From: Carnegiea gigantea
Taxonomy: Eukaryota; Streptophyta; Magnoliopsida; Caryophyllales; Cactaceae
Direction: 5' to 3'
DNA length: 64,000 bases
Assembly: GCA_029747015.1 (NCBI GenBank)
Contig: JAKOGI010000343.1
Coordinates: 372,001 to 436,000, forward strand
Shown: positions 1 through 9,655 of the stretch, in pieces
Layout of the letters: every line of letters starts with the position of its first letter
How positions within the stretch are numbered: position 1 is the stretch's first letter
Notes under the pieces: generated by a model
What the model saw: only the letters and a program-made list of their open reading frames with translations
What the model was told of the DNA's origin: nothing
The model's database searches: none
Position numbers and translations under genes: made by a program

Positions 1-487
1 TCTCAAGCCACCTCTTTTGCTTTTATTAGTTTAGTTTAGCTTTGTTTCCATTTCCTTCCTTCTTAGCCTAGATTGAGCCGCTGTAGCTAATCTCGGTACT
101 TGAAACCTAGCTCCTAGTTGACGGCACCCTGAGTACTCGACAATAAATCTTGTGCTTGGGATTAAAATAAAACTAAAATTCTTCCTATCAAGTGTTTTGC
201 AGTATTGATCTCTTCTATTAGCATCTATGTTATTTTCCATTGAGTTTTGAACATAATTTATTTCAGTGTTTTGCTAAATTCCCATTAATGAGCCTTTTAA
301 ATTTCCCTCGTCGACTTTTATATTCGCATTTCATGCTAACACAGGAAGTTCCTAGGTTCCCTCAGTGGCATTTTTGCTTTTGATTTTGCCAAGTGCAAAA
401 TTATGGAGGATTGGGAATGTGCTTTGTGTGCAACTCTTTGGTGATAGACATGCTAGAATTTGTTCATGGTGTGTAATTTGTTGGTTA
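1..487. other. Left flank, no gene recognised
   Basis: AT-rich sequence left of retrotransposon A. There is no convincing coding region: the short minus-strand open frame at 31-240 has no recognisable family. This DNA was contiguous with position 12581 before element A inserted, so it may be intron or upstream sequence of the decayed LPAT gene to the right, but I could not recognise an LPAT exon in it. Confidence 0.5.
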
Positions 488-492
488 CATTA
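488..492. repeat. Target site duplication CATTA of element A (left copy)
   Basis: CATTA sits directly before the TG that opens the left LTR. The same five bases follow the CA that closes the right LTR at 12576-12580. A perfect 5-bp duplication is the size made by Ty3/gypsy integrases and fixes both ends of the element. Confidence 0.95.
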
Positions 493-3391
493 TGTAACAC
501 CCCCAGATTTCTAATTCTTTATTTACTGCTGATTTAACCTGAATGGTAGTAGGAACTCCTAACGGGGTGTTACCGCCGTATTTCCTTCTTGGAAATACCA
601 GGCTGGATATCATAACTGATATTTAAAACAAATTCTTCACGAATCAAAGCCCACTATACATGGGTCCAAGAATTTTAACACAAAACTTGAACATCATTAT
701 TAAACCAGCTAGATTCCATTACAACTTCTAAAATCCTTTTTAAGCACAACCTGCATTCGAGCCTCGCTCTATTCTCCTGTCCTCAGTCCCAAGTACAGCT
801 AGATCACCTGAAAACAAAACATTTTATAATAGTGAGATATACTCAGTAACACTCACCCCCAACAGTCAAAGACACGTACAAATTCATTTTTGAAAACATT
901 TTAGGGAAAGGGGGAAACAACAACACGTTTTCAAGGTACACAACACATTATCACCATCTTCCTAAAAAAAATCAATTTCAGAATCATGCTTCCATAGTTC
1001 CATTCAAAATGTTCAGCTTCAGATAAGTCTTGGGTGAGCGACTTCAGTGGGTCTCATGACCTGCGCTCTAACATAGCGCAGCCGCTCAACTCTTTCCTAG
1101 CCTACCGCCCCTCAGGCGGTTACCGCTTAACTTTCCTGGCCTGCCACCATCATGGGTGGTTACCAATAACCTGGCCCACGCCTCGTATGGGGTGCGTGGC
1201 CGCTCACATGCATGCACCTATTACCCGGGGAAGGCTATGGCCTTCAATCAGTTCCAATCGATTTAACTCACCCTATTTAGTTCCTTTCAGTTAATGGATA
1301 CCAACTTGACATATTCAGTTTCATTCAGATTTAAATACTTTTCCCAACAGAAATCAGAATGCAGAAACAGAACTTCAAATACAATCACAGTAAGTTTCAA
1401 CCTTTACAACAGTAAGTTTCAACTTTTACAATATGGAGATTTTCAATTTCTAGAACAAACACAGCACTCGATTCCCATCAAGGAACCATTCATAAATTTC
1501 ACATCAGTGTTCATCCCATTGGAAAGGAATGCCAAGGAATTAATACAAGAACTCCCAAAACTTTCATAATTTCAGTAACACAGGGGAAAGGTTAGGGCAT
1601 GACTGTTACCTGAGTACCATACAATTTACGGGCTCGGTTACTTTAATGAGGGTTCACTGTTCTGCACCTGGGCCCACAAATACCCCATAGTCAGTCCACA
1701 TTCAGTGTAGGGCACGCCTGGGCCTCTCCCAAAATTTACAAAGAGGTTTTCTAGATCTTTATTCATCCAACCCTATCTGGGGTGAAAGTTCAGCTGGCCC
1801 GTTATGGGTCCAACTTTCAAAAATTTATAACTCTAGTCCTCGATATCCAATTCTAGTATTCTGGGTCAATCTGAAAACCTTACAATGTCCTTTGTATTTT
1901 CTATGTTTAGAGCTTGGCTCGGTTCTACCCCAAACCCAGTCGAATTTTTGTTTCTTCCAGCAATGCCAAAGACTGTCTTCCCCCGGACAGTTCCGGCAAA
2001 TTTTATCAAAACTCGGGCTACGCTACTCCAAATGACCCAATTCCAAAACGACATTATTTGGCACATCCAGAGGCTCTTACTCAGTAAATTTCACAATGTT
2101 TGGCCACCAGTACTAGCCTAGGGAATTTTTCTAATTTGAGGACGAAACAGTCCAGATTCTGCTTCTGCAGATTCTACCCAGATTTTTACTCCTAAATTCC
2201 CATCCTCATAACTTTTTCTTCCGATTTCCAAAAATCATGTTCTTACCCAATCTAGAAAGATAATTTTGCCTACTAAACTTTGATGTTTATCACGTCCACA
2301 AATTCACAACACAACTAAGTCTAAAAATTCAAAAACCGCACCCTATGCCTGCAGTTTCTAGTTTTGATAGGGCTTGGTATTTTGGCCATAACTCTCTCAA
2401 TTTAACTCCAATTCATCCAATTCAAAAACCTGCATAATCTTCACATTGTAGTCTAACTACTGTAAACATTTCATAAGTTTTAAACAACCAGAATAATTAT
2501 ACCAAATTTTTAAAGTTGAGTCAAAAACAGTATGAATTCTGTCCAGGTTGTTCAACCCCTTTTTGCACGGTTTTCGCTCGTTTCGGGTTACTCAAAAAAA
2601 ATACGCCTGTACCTGTTAGACATGTTTAAACCCTCGCCCAGACCCAATCATGCCAAAGAACCCACCTTTACTGTTAAATACCAAAATAACGTTAAAAAAA
2701 CGCGGTTACTAGTACCCTTGATCGAAACCGGATCTAGATTGAGGGAAACTCCTTCGTTCAAATTCAATGCCGAGAGTGCTGAGAAAATAATAAAGGTTAT
2801 ATCAAAATCTTCATTTACGATGGTCATAAAAATTCACAAGAATAAAAGGGATTAAAAAGAGAACAAAAGAGATGAAAAGAAAAGTGGTGATTTCTTTTGG
2901 ATGCATGATCTTGATCTTCTTACCAAAAACAAGAGGAACGGCCGGTGGGGTGGCGACACTAGGGCGGCCGGACGATGGTCGTGACGATGTAAAGGTAGAG
3001 AGAGAGAGAGAGAGAGGAGGACGTGAGGGGGAAGTGGGGGAATGGGTGGTTAGGGTTTTAGGTTAAAAAGAAAAGAAAAGGGAGGAAAAACACACTTTCA
3101 ATTTTTTTTTTTTAATAAGAGGCGGCAATCAAGGGGGGCTTAGGGTTTGTATTTTTATTTTTATTTTTTTATTCATAATAGAATAATAGTAATAAAATAA
3201 TAACAATGATATTAGGAGTTTTACAAAAATCGAAAAGGGAAATTTTGGAAATTTTAATACTTCCCAAAAATATATCAAGAACTTTATTAGAAGAATTTCA
3301 CGAGGATTAATTGGCACTGACTTGGGTTGACTTGGGCTTAGGTCAGTCCAACTGGGCAAAATTTTTCAAATTGAATTTCCAGGGTTTTACA
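493..3391 (-). repeat. Element A 3' LTR (left)
   Basis: 2,899 bp. On the plus strand it starts TGTAACACCCC and ends GGGTTTTACA, so the ends are TG...CA. It aligns along its whole length with 9656-12575. It includes a short GA microsatellite near 2998-3017, which is longer in the other LTR. Open frames inside it are mirrored in the partner LTR and look like chance frames. Confidence 0.95.
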
Positions 3392-3412
3392 TACTACCCC
3401 ACTTAAGAAAAG
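3392..3412 (-). other. Element A polypurine tract
   Basis: Read on the minus strand, a purine-rich run containing AAGTGGGGTAGTA touches the inner end of the 3' LTR. This is where plus-strand DNA synthesis is primed during reverse transcription. A second, similar copy of the tract and its neighbours lies about 90 bases further inside (3471-3515). Confidence 0.8.
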
Positions 3413-3470
3413 TTTCGTCCTCGAAACTTCATTATGCCGCGACACATCACCAATACATCCTTAATTCCTG

Positions 3471-3515
3471 AGGTCTTACATGCTACCCCACTTAAGAGGT
3501 TTCGTCCAAGAAACT
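3471..3515 (-). repeat. Second copy of the polypurine-tract segment
   Basis: This segment repeats 3382-3428: both contain TACCCCACTTAAG followed by TTTCGTCC and GAAACT. The outer copy abuts the LTR and is the functional position. The inner copy is a direct local duplication at the 3' end of the internal region. Confidence 0.75.
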
Positions 3516-3528
3516 GATACATACCTGA

Positions 3529-3708
3529 CTATGGAAAAAGATGGGGATATTTACTTCGCATCTCCTGTTCCAGCTCCCAAGTGGTTTCCGACGACCCATG
3601 GTTGGCCCAAAGGACCTTTACCAAGGGCACCGTCTTTTTCCGGAGATGCTTTTCCCGCCGGTTTAGGACCTGTATGGGTTGTTCCTCATATGATAAGTTT
3701 TCTTGGAG
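3529..3708 (-). pseudogene. Chromodomain at the C-terminus of element A pol
   Basis: This follows the TAG at 3709-3711 in the same frame. About 60 codons show the Tekay/Del signature: a PIQVL start, basic residues, VPLVKVLW, TTWELE and a PHLF end just before the natural stop. Chromodomains bind modified histone tails and steer integration into heterochromatin. The preceding stop would cut this domain off integrase even if the rest of pol were read. Confidence 0.85.
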
Positions 3709-4860
3709 CTATGTTGGATCGAGTTCGATGACGTGCGAGGAATCTGGAATGTACTTCCACAATTGCGACACATGGAACACATTATGTATCCTCTGAAGCT
3801 CAGCCGGCAGCTCTAGTCGGTAAGCCACCTCCCCGATTCGCTGTATGACCGAATATGGCCCGATGTACCTCGGGTTAAGCTTCCCTGCCTTTCCAAACCT
3901 CGCGACTCCCTTGGTTGGGGAAACGCGAAGAACCTGGTCTCCTACCTGGAACTCAAGGGGTCTACGCCTCCGATCTGCATAACTCTTCTGGCAGCTCTGG
4001 GCGGCTTTCATTCGTTCCTGAATCACTCTTACCTTGTCCGTGGTGACCTGGATTAGCTCTGGTCCGATGGTCAAGGCCTCATCGATCTCTTGCCAACAAA
4101 GCGGAGTCCTACATTTTCTCCTATATAGTGCCTCATACGGGGCCATGCCAATACTCGTGTGGTAGCTATTGTTGTAAGAAAACTCAATTAGTGCCAGTTG
4201 TTCGTCCCACGCGCTCTTAGAGTCCAAGGCGCAAGCCCGCACCATATCTTCCAAGGTTTGGATAGTACGCTCGGTCTGCCCGTCAGTTGCAGGGTGAAAA
4301 GCAGTACTAAAACGTAACAACGTTCCGAACACTTCCTGCAGCTTCTGCCAAAATCCCGATTGAAACCGGGTATCTCGATCCGATACTATAGAACTGGGTA
4401 CTCCATGTAGCCGTACTATCTCCTCAAGGTAGGTTCGAGCTAACTGATCTAGGGTCCACGTGTTCCTCATGGCTATAAAATGTGCCGACTTCATGAGCCT
4501 GTCCACTATAACCCAAATCGCATTATGCTTCCTCTGGGTCAATGGTAACCCCATGACAAAATCCATAGACGCAGAGTCTCATTTCCACTCAGGGACATGC
4601 AACGACTGTAAAAGTCCTGCCGGCCTTTGGTGCTCTATTTTCACTCGCTGGCAGGTCAGACACTTTGCCACATAATCAGCCACTTCTTGTTTCATATTAC
4701 TCCACCAGAGCGTTTGTTTTAAGTCCTTATACACCTTATTTCCCCCAGGGTGTGCCGAATGCGGAGTATTGTGTCTCTCATCTAGGATCTTCTTCTTGAG
4801 TGCCCCTACAGCTGGAACACACATACGATTATGGAATCGTATGATCCCATCCTCGTGGAT
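3709..4860 (-). pseudogene. Element A integrase
   Basis: The N-terminal zinc-binding part shows the His pair (HNTPHSAH) and the CLTCQ Cys pair. The catalytic core shows MDFVMGLP, SDRDTRF and QTERT, fitting the D,D-35-E triad. A GPY/F-like module follows (NPRYIGPY, VAYRLELP, HNVFHVSQL). A TGA at 4579-4581 separates the zinc domain from the core, at a place where the family has Trp (EWKW). The enzyme would insert the cDNA with 5-bp duplications in the nucleus. This copy is inactive. Confidence 0.9.
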
Positions 4861-5099
4861 TACGAATCCGGGTGCTTTTCCCACTAATATCTCTTCTCTT
4901 ATCTGCTCTAGTTGAGGGTCCGTGGTTTGGGCTAATCGGATTTCCTCTATGAGAGTCGGTTGGGCCTCCAGGGTGCAAAGCATAGGTCTAGCCTCTGGCG
5001 TAATCATATTAAGTTCTAACTTTCTAAATTCTCGACATAACTCCTCTGGAAACGCTATTACACAACTCAGCGTTGGGTATGGCCTGCGACTCAACGCAT

Positions 5100-6300
5100 C
5101 CGCTACTACATTGGCCTTTCCAGGGTGATATTGAAAATGGACGTCATAGTCCTTTAGAAACTCCAGCCACCTTGTGTGTCTCAGATTCAGATCCTTTTAC
5201 GAGAAGAGATATTTCAGACTCTGGTGGTCGGTGAATACTTCACAACGAACCCCGTATAGATAATGTCTCCAGCTTTTGAGAGCAAACACGACCGCGGCTA
5301 ACTCTAGGTTGTGAGTCGGGTAGTTCCGCTCATGTGTCTCCAGCTGTCGTGAAGCATACGCTATCACTCGTCCATCTTGCATTAACACACACCCCAACCA
5401 ATTCCTAGAAGCATCACTGTACACCACGAAGTCCTGCTCCGCAGTAGGTAGAGCCAGTATTGGTGCACTCGTAAGTCTCTTCTTAAGCTCCTGGAAGGCT
5501 CCTTCACATCTTTCCGTCCACTCATACTTGGTGACCTTTCTGGTCAGATTGGTCAGTGGGGTGGCAATTTTTGAAAAGTCTTGGACAAATCGGCAGTACT
5601 ATCTTGCCAAACCTAAGAAACTCCTTACTTCTGTCGGGTTTTTAGGTCTAGGCCAATTTGCCACTGCCTCAATCTTTTGTAGGTCCACCGATACCCCCTC
5701 ACTGGACACTATGTGTCCTAGAAAAGCTACCTTCTCCAACCAAAATTCACATTTTGACAACTTAGCATATAACTCGTTCCTTCTTAACACATCCAGGGCC
5801 ACCCGTAAGTGGTGGGTGTGTTCATCTAGGGTTCTCGAGTAAATCAAGATATCGTCAATGAAAATTACCATGAACCTATCCAAACAGGGCTTAAAGACCC
5901 TGTTCATTAGATCCATAAATGCCGCTGGGGCATTAGTGAGACCAAAGGGCATCACTACGAATTCATAGTGGCCGTATCGGGTACAAAAAGCGGTTTTGGG
6001 TATGTCCTTATCCTTGATTCGGAGTTGATGGTACCCCGAAAGGAGGTCTATCTTAGAAAAGGTTCCTGCGCCTTGCAGTTGATCGAATAAATCGTCTATT
6101 CTGGGTAGGGGATAACGGTTCTTCACTGTTATCTTATTCAACTCCCGGTAGTCGATACACAACCTTAGCGTCTCGTCCTTCTTCTTCACAAACAAGACCG
6201 GGGCTCCCCATGGAGATGTGCTAGGTTAGATATACCCTTTCTCTAAGAGTTCTTCCACCTGGGTCTTCAATTCCTTAAGTTCAGTTGGTGCCATCCGGTA
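5100..6300 (-). pseudogene. Element A reverse transcriptase and RNase H
   Basis: RT blocks in order are [52 protein letters not shown] and the catalytic FIDDILIYS. RNase H follows, with VYSDAS, an active-site Glu in [11 protein letters not shown] and [10 protein letters not shown], then a linker with HPGKANVVADALSR. Stops lie at 6226 (just before the RT core), 5599 (after FLGLAR) and 5197 (after KYLFS). All catalytic Asp residues are still present, so decay is by nonsense rather than by loss of active-site residues. Confidence 0.92.
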
Positions 6301-6615
6301 GGGTGCTTTAGAAACGGGGGTGGCTCCAGGGGTGTGGTCGATACAGAACTCCACCTCCCTAAGAGGTGGCATACCAGGGATTTCATCGAGAAACACATTC
6401 GGGGATTTTCTCACTACAGGGATGTCCTCCAAGGAGGGCTTGGCGTCCTCAGTATTCACGACATGACACAGAAATCCCTCACATCCTTTACCTAACAACT
6501 TACGAGCTTTCATTGCTGATACTAATCTCACTCCCATTCTATGACTCTCACCCCTATGCACTATCTTCTCCCCGTTGGGCCCTTTCAGAGAAATTTTTTG
6601 TTTCGAGCATTCTAT

Positions 6616-6957
6616 TTAAGCCTGGTACTTAGCCAACCAGTCCATCCCCAAAATAACCCCAAAATCAGTTAACTCAAACTTATATAGATCCGCCAGGAAT
6701 TCACATTCATACATTCTAAGAGGGCGTCCCTCGTATAGTTCCTCACACGACACGGTCTTTCCATCCAGAAGAGTCACGGATAGTAATGAAGATCTACGAG
6801 TGGGGGTGAGCCCTAACGTCTCAACCAGCCTAACAGAAATATACGAGTGCGTGGCACCCGAATCAAACAACACATCTACTAGTTGAGTTAGGAGAGAGAA
6901 AGTACCCGTCACAACATTAGGAGCATCCTCCGCTTCCTCTTTTCGCATCACGTACAC
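6616..6957 (-). pseudogene. Element A aspartic protease
   Basis: Retroviral-type pepsin-fold protease with the catalytic motif FDSGATHSYIS and the C-terminal ILGMDWL motif. The DSGATHS form is typical of Tekay/Del. It would cut the gag-pol polyprotein into working parts. It lies between the Gln-rich linker after the gag zinc knuckles and the RT. A TAA at 6616-6618 follows LAKYQA. Confidence 0.88.
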
Positions 6958-7059
6958 TCGGCCCCCATTGTTCCGGGTTGTTTGGTGGGAGGGTTGGGAC
7001 TGAGCTGACTGGGGTGCTCGACTCTGCTGGTTGGAGTAGGTCGCCTGCCCTCCCTTACT

Positions 7060-8238
7060 TTGGTATGAGGATTGGGGCCGCTGCCCATACCCTTAGTTCT
7101 GCCTCTGTCCATGACTCTGTCCTTGTCCTTACCCGGGAGGCAATGGAGGAAGTGGGCAATCTCGCACTTGGTATTGATGGCTTCCACAGCGAAAGCATCT
7201 CTTCACTGTTCGACACTCCATGGCGAAATGTCCTGGCTTCCCGCAAGCGTTGCAGGTTACTTTGGGTCGTGTGTTGGGATACTGGCCCCCCCGATTGAAA
7301 CTGCCGGAGTGCTGTCCCCCAGCGGGTCTACGGTTCAGCTCCTGCGTCTGGAAGGTTCCCCGATTATCTCCCTTCCTCTTGGTACCCCTCTGTTCATTGA
7401 AGTAATAACTGCGCTCCTTCATTGCTCTTTCTACGTTGATCGTAGTGTCGTATAGATCAACGTAGGAGTCATACTACCGCACCGACATACGTTCTTTGAT
7501 AGTTGGGTTGAATCCGGCCTCAAACCTATTCATCTTCAGCCTTTCATCAGCTACGAAGGCTGGAGCGAAACATGGCAACTCCATGAATTTGGAGGCGTAC
7601 TCGAGAACGCTCATGCTCCCCTGCTGTAATTGCATGAATTCATTCTCCTTAGCCTTCTGGAGGGAGGTGGGGTAGAAATGGTCCTTGATCATTTCCTTAA
7701 ACTTACCCCACCCAAACCCAGGCTCATGTGGTCTTTCCCGTACTGTAGCCCACCAGAGGTCGGCTTTATCCTTTAGGTAGAATACCGTAAATCCTACCTT
7801 CGACTCCTCAGGGCACTGGAGTGCATCAAACAACTTCTCCATCCCCCTAATCCAGTCTTTGAAAGTTTTGGGGTCAGGGGTACCATCGTAAACGAGTGGG
7901 TGATGACTTGCAAATCTCTTAAACAAATGTGAGTTATCCTCTTCTGTCCTTTTCTCCTTAACCTCCATTAACCTATGGATTTGTTCATTCTGGAGCCGTA
8001 GTTGCTCCCCTTGCTTCTGCAGCATCTCTAGCAGTGACAAGTTGGTGAGTTCGGCTCTCGTGGGTGGATTTGTTTCATCGATCTGGCTACGAGACCCATT
8101 CCCGTTCCGGGAGCGCAGGGCCTCCAATCGCTCCCTAAGGGCTACCATAGGTATGTCCTGGGTCGTAGGGACCCTCGACACCGGGTGGGGCCCTGTCTGA
8201 GACTCTTCATTATGGTTGTTGGTGTTGTTTTCTGCCAT
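7060..8238 (-). pseudogene. Element A gag (capsid and nucleocapsid)
   Basis: The ATG at 8238 opens 254 codons ending in a TAG at 7474-7476. They contain a Retrotrans_gag domain (LYLKDKADLWWATV-type core, FKEMIKDHFYP, MSVLEYASKFMEL). The same frame continues past the stop to two zinc knuckles around 7150-7260. The first is a complete CX2CX4HX4C (CNACGKPGHFAMEC). The second (CFRCGSHQYQVRDC) has Tyr where His is expected. A Gln/Ser-rich linker with TAA stops at 7129 and 7093 leads into protease. Gag forms the virus-like particle around the RNA in the cytoplasm. Confidence 0.88.
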
Positions 8239-8677
8239 CCTGGTCGCGAAAAATACTTCGGTTTCAGTTCATTCCCTAATAGTTCACATCCTACAACTCA
8301 CTAGGTTCCAGGAACGTAATGCATGCTAGTGCATATTATCACAATTTTCTTAGAGATTCGTTCACAATACGCACTACCACATTCAGGTGGTACATCCATT
8401 ACATCACAAGCTCAGAAGGTTTATATCATACAAGCACACAAGTATATCATCCACATGTTTCACATATTTCATAACATGGTGCACAATTATTTTCAAATAA
8501 CCCAAGAACACTTTTATTACATAAATTCTCAGTTTTACAAGGGTTCCTATTAGCCCCTTACATTACAGCACAACTTTTAACTCAAATAGCCACAAGGGCT
8601 ATTAACAATTTAAAGAAAAAATTACTATTACTGCTTCCCTAAAAAGAAATCAAACAACCTCCTAATCCTTCTACCCT
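8239..8677. other. Spacer between gag and the extra ORF of element A
   Basis: 440 bases with no recognisable coding content. In element sense it is the leader directly before the gag ATG. Confidence 0.5.
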
Positions 8678-9424
8678 TTACTGACTGGGGGCATCCAGTG
8701 GACAGGTGCCTCTACACATCCGACCACATCTACCCCGCTCCCAGCGGGTCATCCCAGCCTCATTTGCTCTTAAGTCTTCCGAATGGCTGGAGTGCTCATC
8801 CTGCACAAGATGATTCCCTTCTTCATCTCTCTGATCTCCCCATAAGTCCTCACTGCTCATAAGTTGCCCCTCGCTGGCCTCAGAATCTCCCTCAGGGTCT
8901 TCTTCAGGGTCTTCCTTAGGGTATTTCTCAGGATCTTCCTCGGGGTCTTCCTCTTCCATGGGGTCTTCCTCTGGGTCTTCCTCTCCCATGGGGTCTCCCT
9001 CCTCATCAGTATCCCCCTTTACAGGTGGTGGCGGGTTGGCGTCCCCAGAGTCAGGGGTGGGGGGTTCGTCATAAGGACCTATATCAATGAGGTAGTCCAC
9101 TAGCTCATTCAGGTTGAAGTTCATAGGCTGCCACTTGCATAAACAACAATCCCCAGCAACCATAAATGCTCTCTCCTCAGGGTGAAGCTCATTGACTCTA
9201 TAACGCCACAAGGGGTCTCCCCAAAGAGTTAAAAGGAAGAACAGGGCTTGGTTGTGGTCAAACCTCAAACAATCATCAGGAACCTCAGCTAGTCTTCCAT
9301 AAAGAAAAATCTCCACTCGCTCCAAGTGACTCTCAAAACTGGCCCCGGGAATCTTCTCCAACCTCCGGTGGCGACAAAGTCGTCCCATACACCCACAATG
9401 ACGGGCCGCATTCATCCTAGACAT
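8678..9424 (-). CDS. Extra ORF of element A, upstream of gag, function unknown
   Basis: An open frame runs from 9535 to a TAA at 8678 without interruption. Its first 31 codons read through an AT microsatellite, so the ATG at 9424 is a more credible start, giving 248 residues. The N-terminal half is a compact hydrophobic/charged region (LERVEIFLYGRLAEV, LFFLLTLWGDPLWRYRV) loosely like a gag helical segment. The middle has Pro-rich and strongly acidic repeats built on EEDP/EDPEE (about residues 135-185 from the 9424 start). The C-terminus is Cys/Arg-rich. Standard Tekay/Del elements go from primer site straight to gag. The frame is open here while gag-pol has nine stops. I cannot assign a function; a captured host fragment or a duplicated gag-like domain are both possible. 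Confidence 0.55.
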   Translation of the reverse strand: MSRMNAARHCGCMGRLCRHRRLEKIPGASFESHLERVEIFLYGRLAEVPDDCLRFDHNQALFFLLTLWGDPLWRYRVNELHPEERAFMVAGDCCLCKWQPMNFNLNELVDYLIDIGPYDEPPTPDSGDANPPPPVKGDTDEEGDPMGEEDPEEDPMEEEDPEEDPEKYPKEDPEEDPEGDSEASEGQLMSSEDLWGDQRDEEGNHLVQDEHSSHSEDLRANEAGMTRWERGRCGRMCRGTCPLDAPSQ

Positions 9425-9439
9425 TAGTAGGCCCAAATC

Positions 9440-9441
<2 letters not shown>

Positions 9442-9496
<55 letters not shown>
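9442..9496. repeat. (AT)n microsatellite, 55 bp
   Basis: A pure alternating AT tract inside the 5' leader of element A. It lies inside the long form of the extra ORF, where it encodes alternating Tyr-Ile. Confidence 0.97.
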
Positions 9497-9498
<2 letters not shown>

Positions 9499-9635
9499 AA
9501 AAGGTAACATATATATAAGTATATTCCCTTCCCAACCTACACTCACACTCCGAGCAGTCCTTATGTCTACCTGTTTTAGGGTTATTAACTAATATTATTC
9601 TCTTTATCCTTTAGGCGAGCCTTCAGGTCAGTTAA

Positions 9636-9652
9636 CCTGGGCTCTGATACCA
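9636..9652 (-). other. Element A primer binding site (initiator-Met tRNA)
   Basis: The plus strand reads CCTGGGCTCTGATACCA, the 3' end of plant initiator methionine tRNA except for one extra G. In element sense this gives TGGTATCAGAGC three bases inside the 5' LTR, the normal primer site of chromoviruses. It fixes the element's orientation. Confidence 0.92.
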
Positions 9653-9655
9653 CTT

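Larger units (their letters stand above)
3529..8238 (-). pseudogene. Element A gag-pol polyprotein, one frame with nine in-frame stops
   Basis: All recognisable gag, protease, RT, RNase H, integrase and chromodomain segments lie in one minus-strand frame, from the ATG at 8238 to the final stop at 3529-3531 (1,570 codons). Stops interrupt it at 7474, 7129, 7093, 6616, 6226, 5599, 5197, 4579 and 3709 (lower coordinates). I see no frameshift: protein-family similarity continues in the same frame across every stop. Several stops sit where the family normally has Gln or Trp, as expected for C-to-T or G-to-A change. Single-frame gag-pol is usual for this clade. The copy cannot make a complete polyprotein. 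Confidence 0.9.

Noticed and set aside
1034..2855. Open frames inside the left LTR of element A (and their twins at 10197-12020)
   Set aside because: They are mirrored because the LTRs are copies of each other, lie on the strand opposite to the element and carry no domain.
6948..7187. Open frame suggesting a frameshift between gag and protease of element A
   Set aside because: The gag frame continues through two TAA codons (7129, 7093) with a sensible Gln/Ser-rich linker into protease, so no frameshift is needed. This frame is a shadow.
6978..7455. Plus-strand open frames opposite gag of element A
   Set aside because: They are antisense to recognisable gag sequence and show no family features.
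8864..9103. Plus-strand frame with LRVFFRVFLRVFL repeats
   Set aside because: It is the complement of the acidic repeat region of the extra ORF; the repeats explain the regularity.
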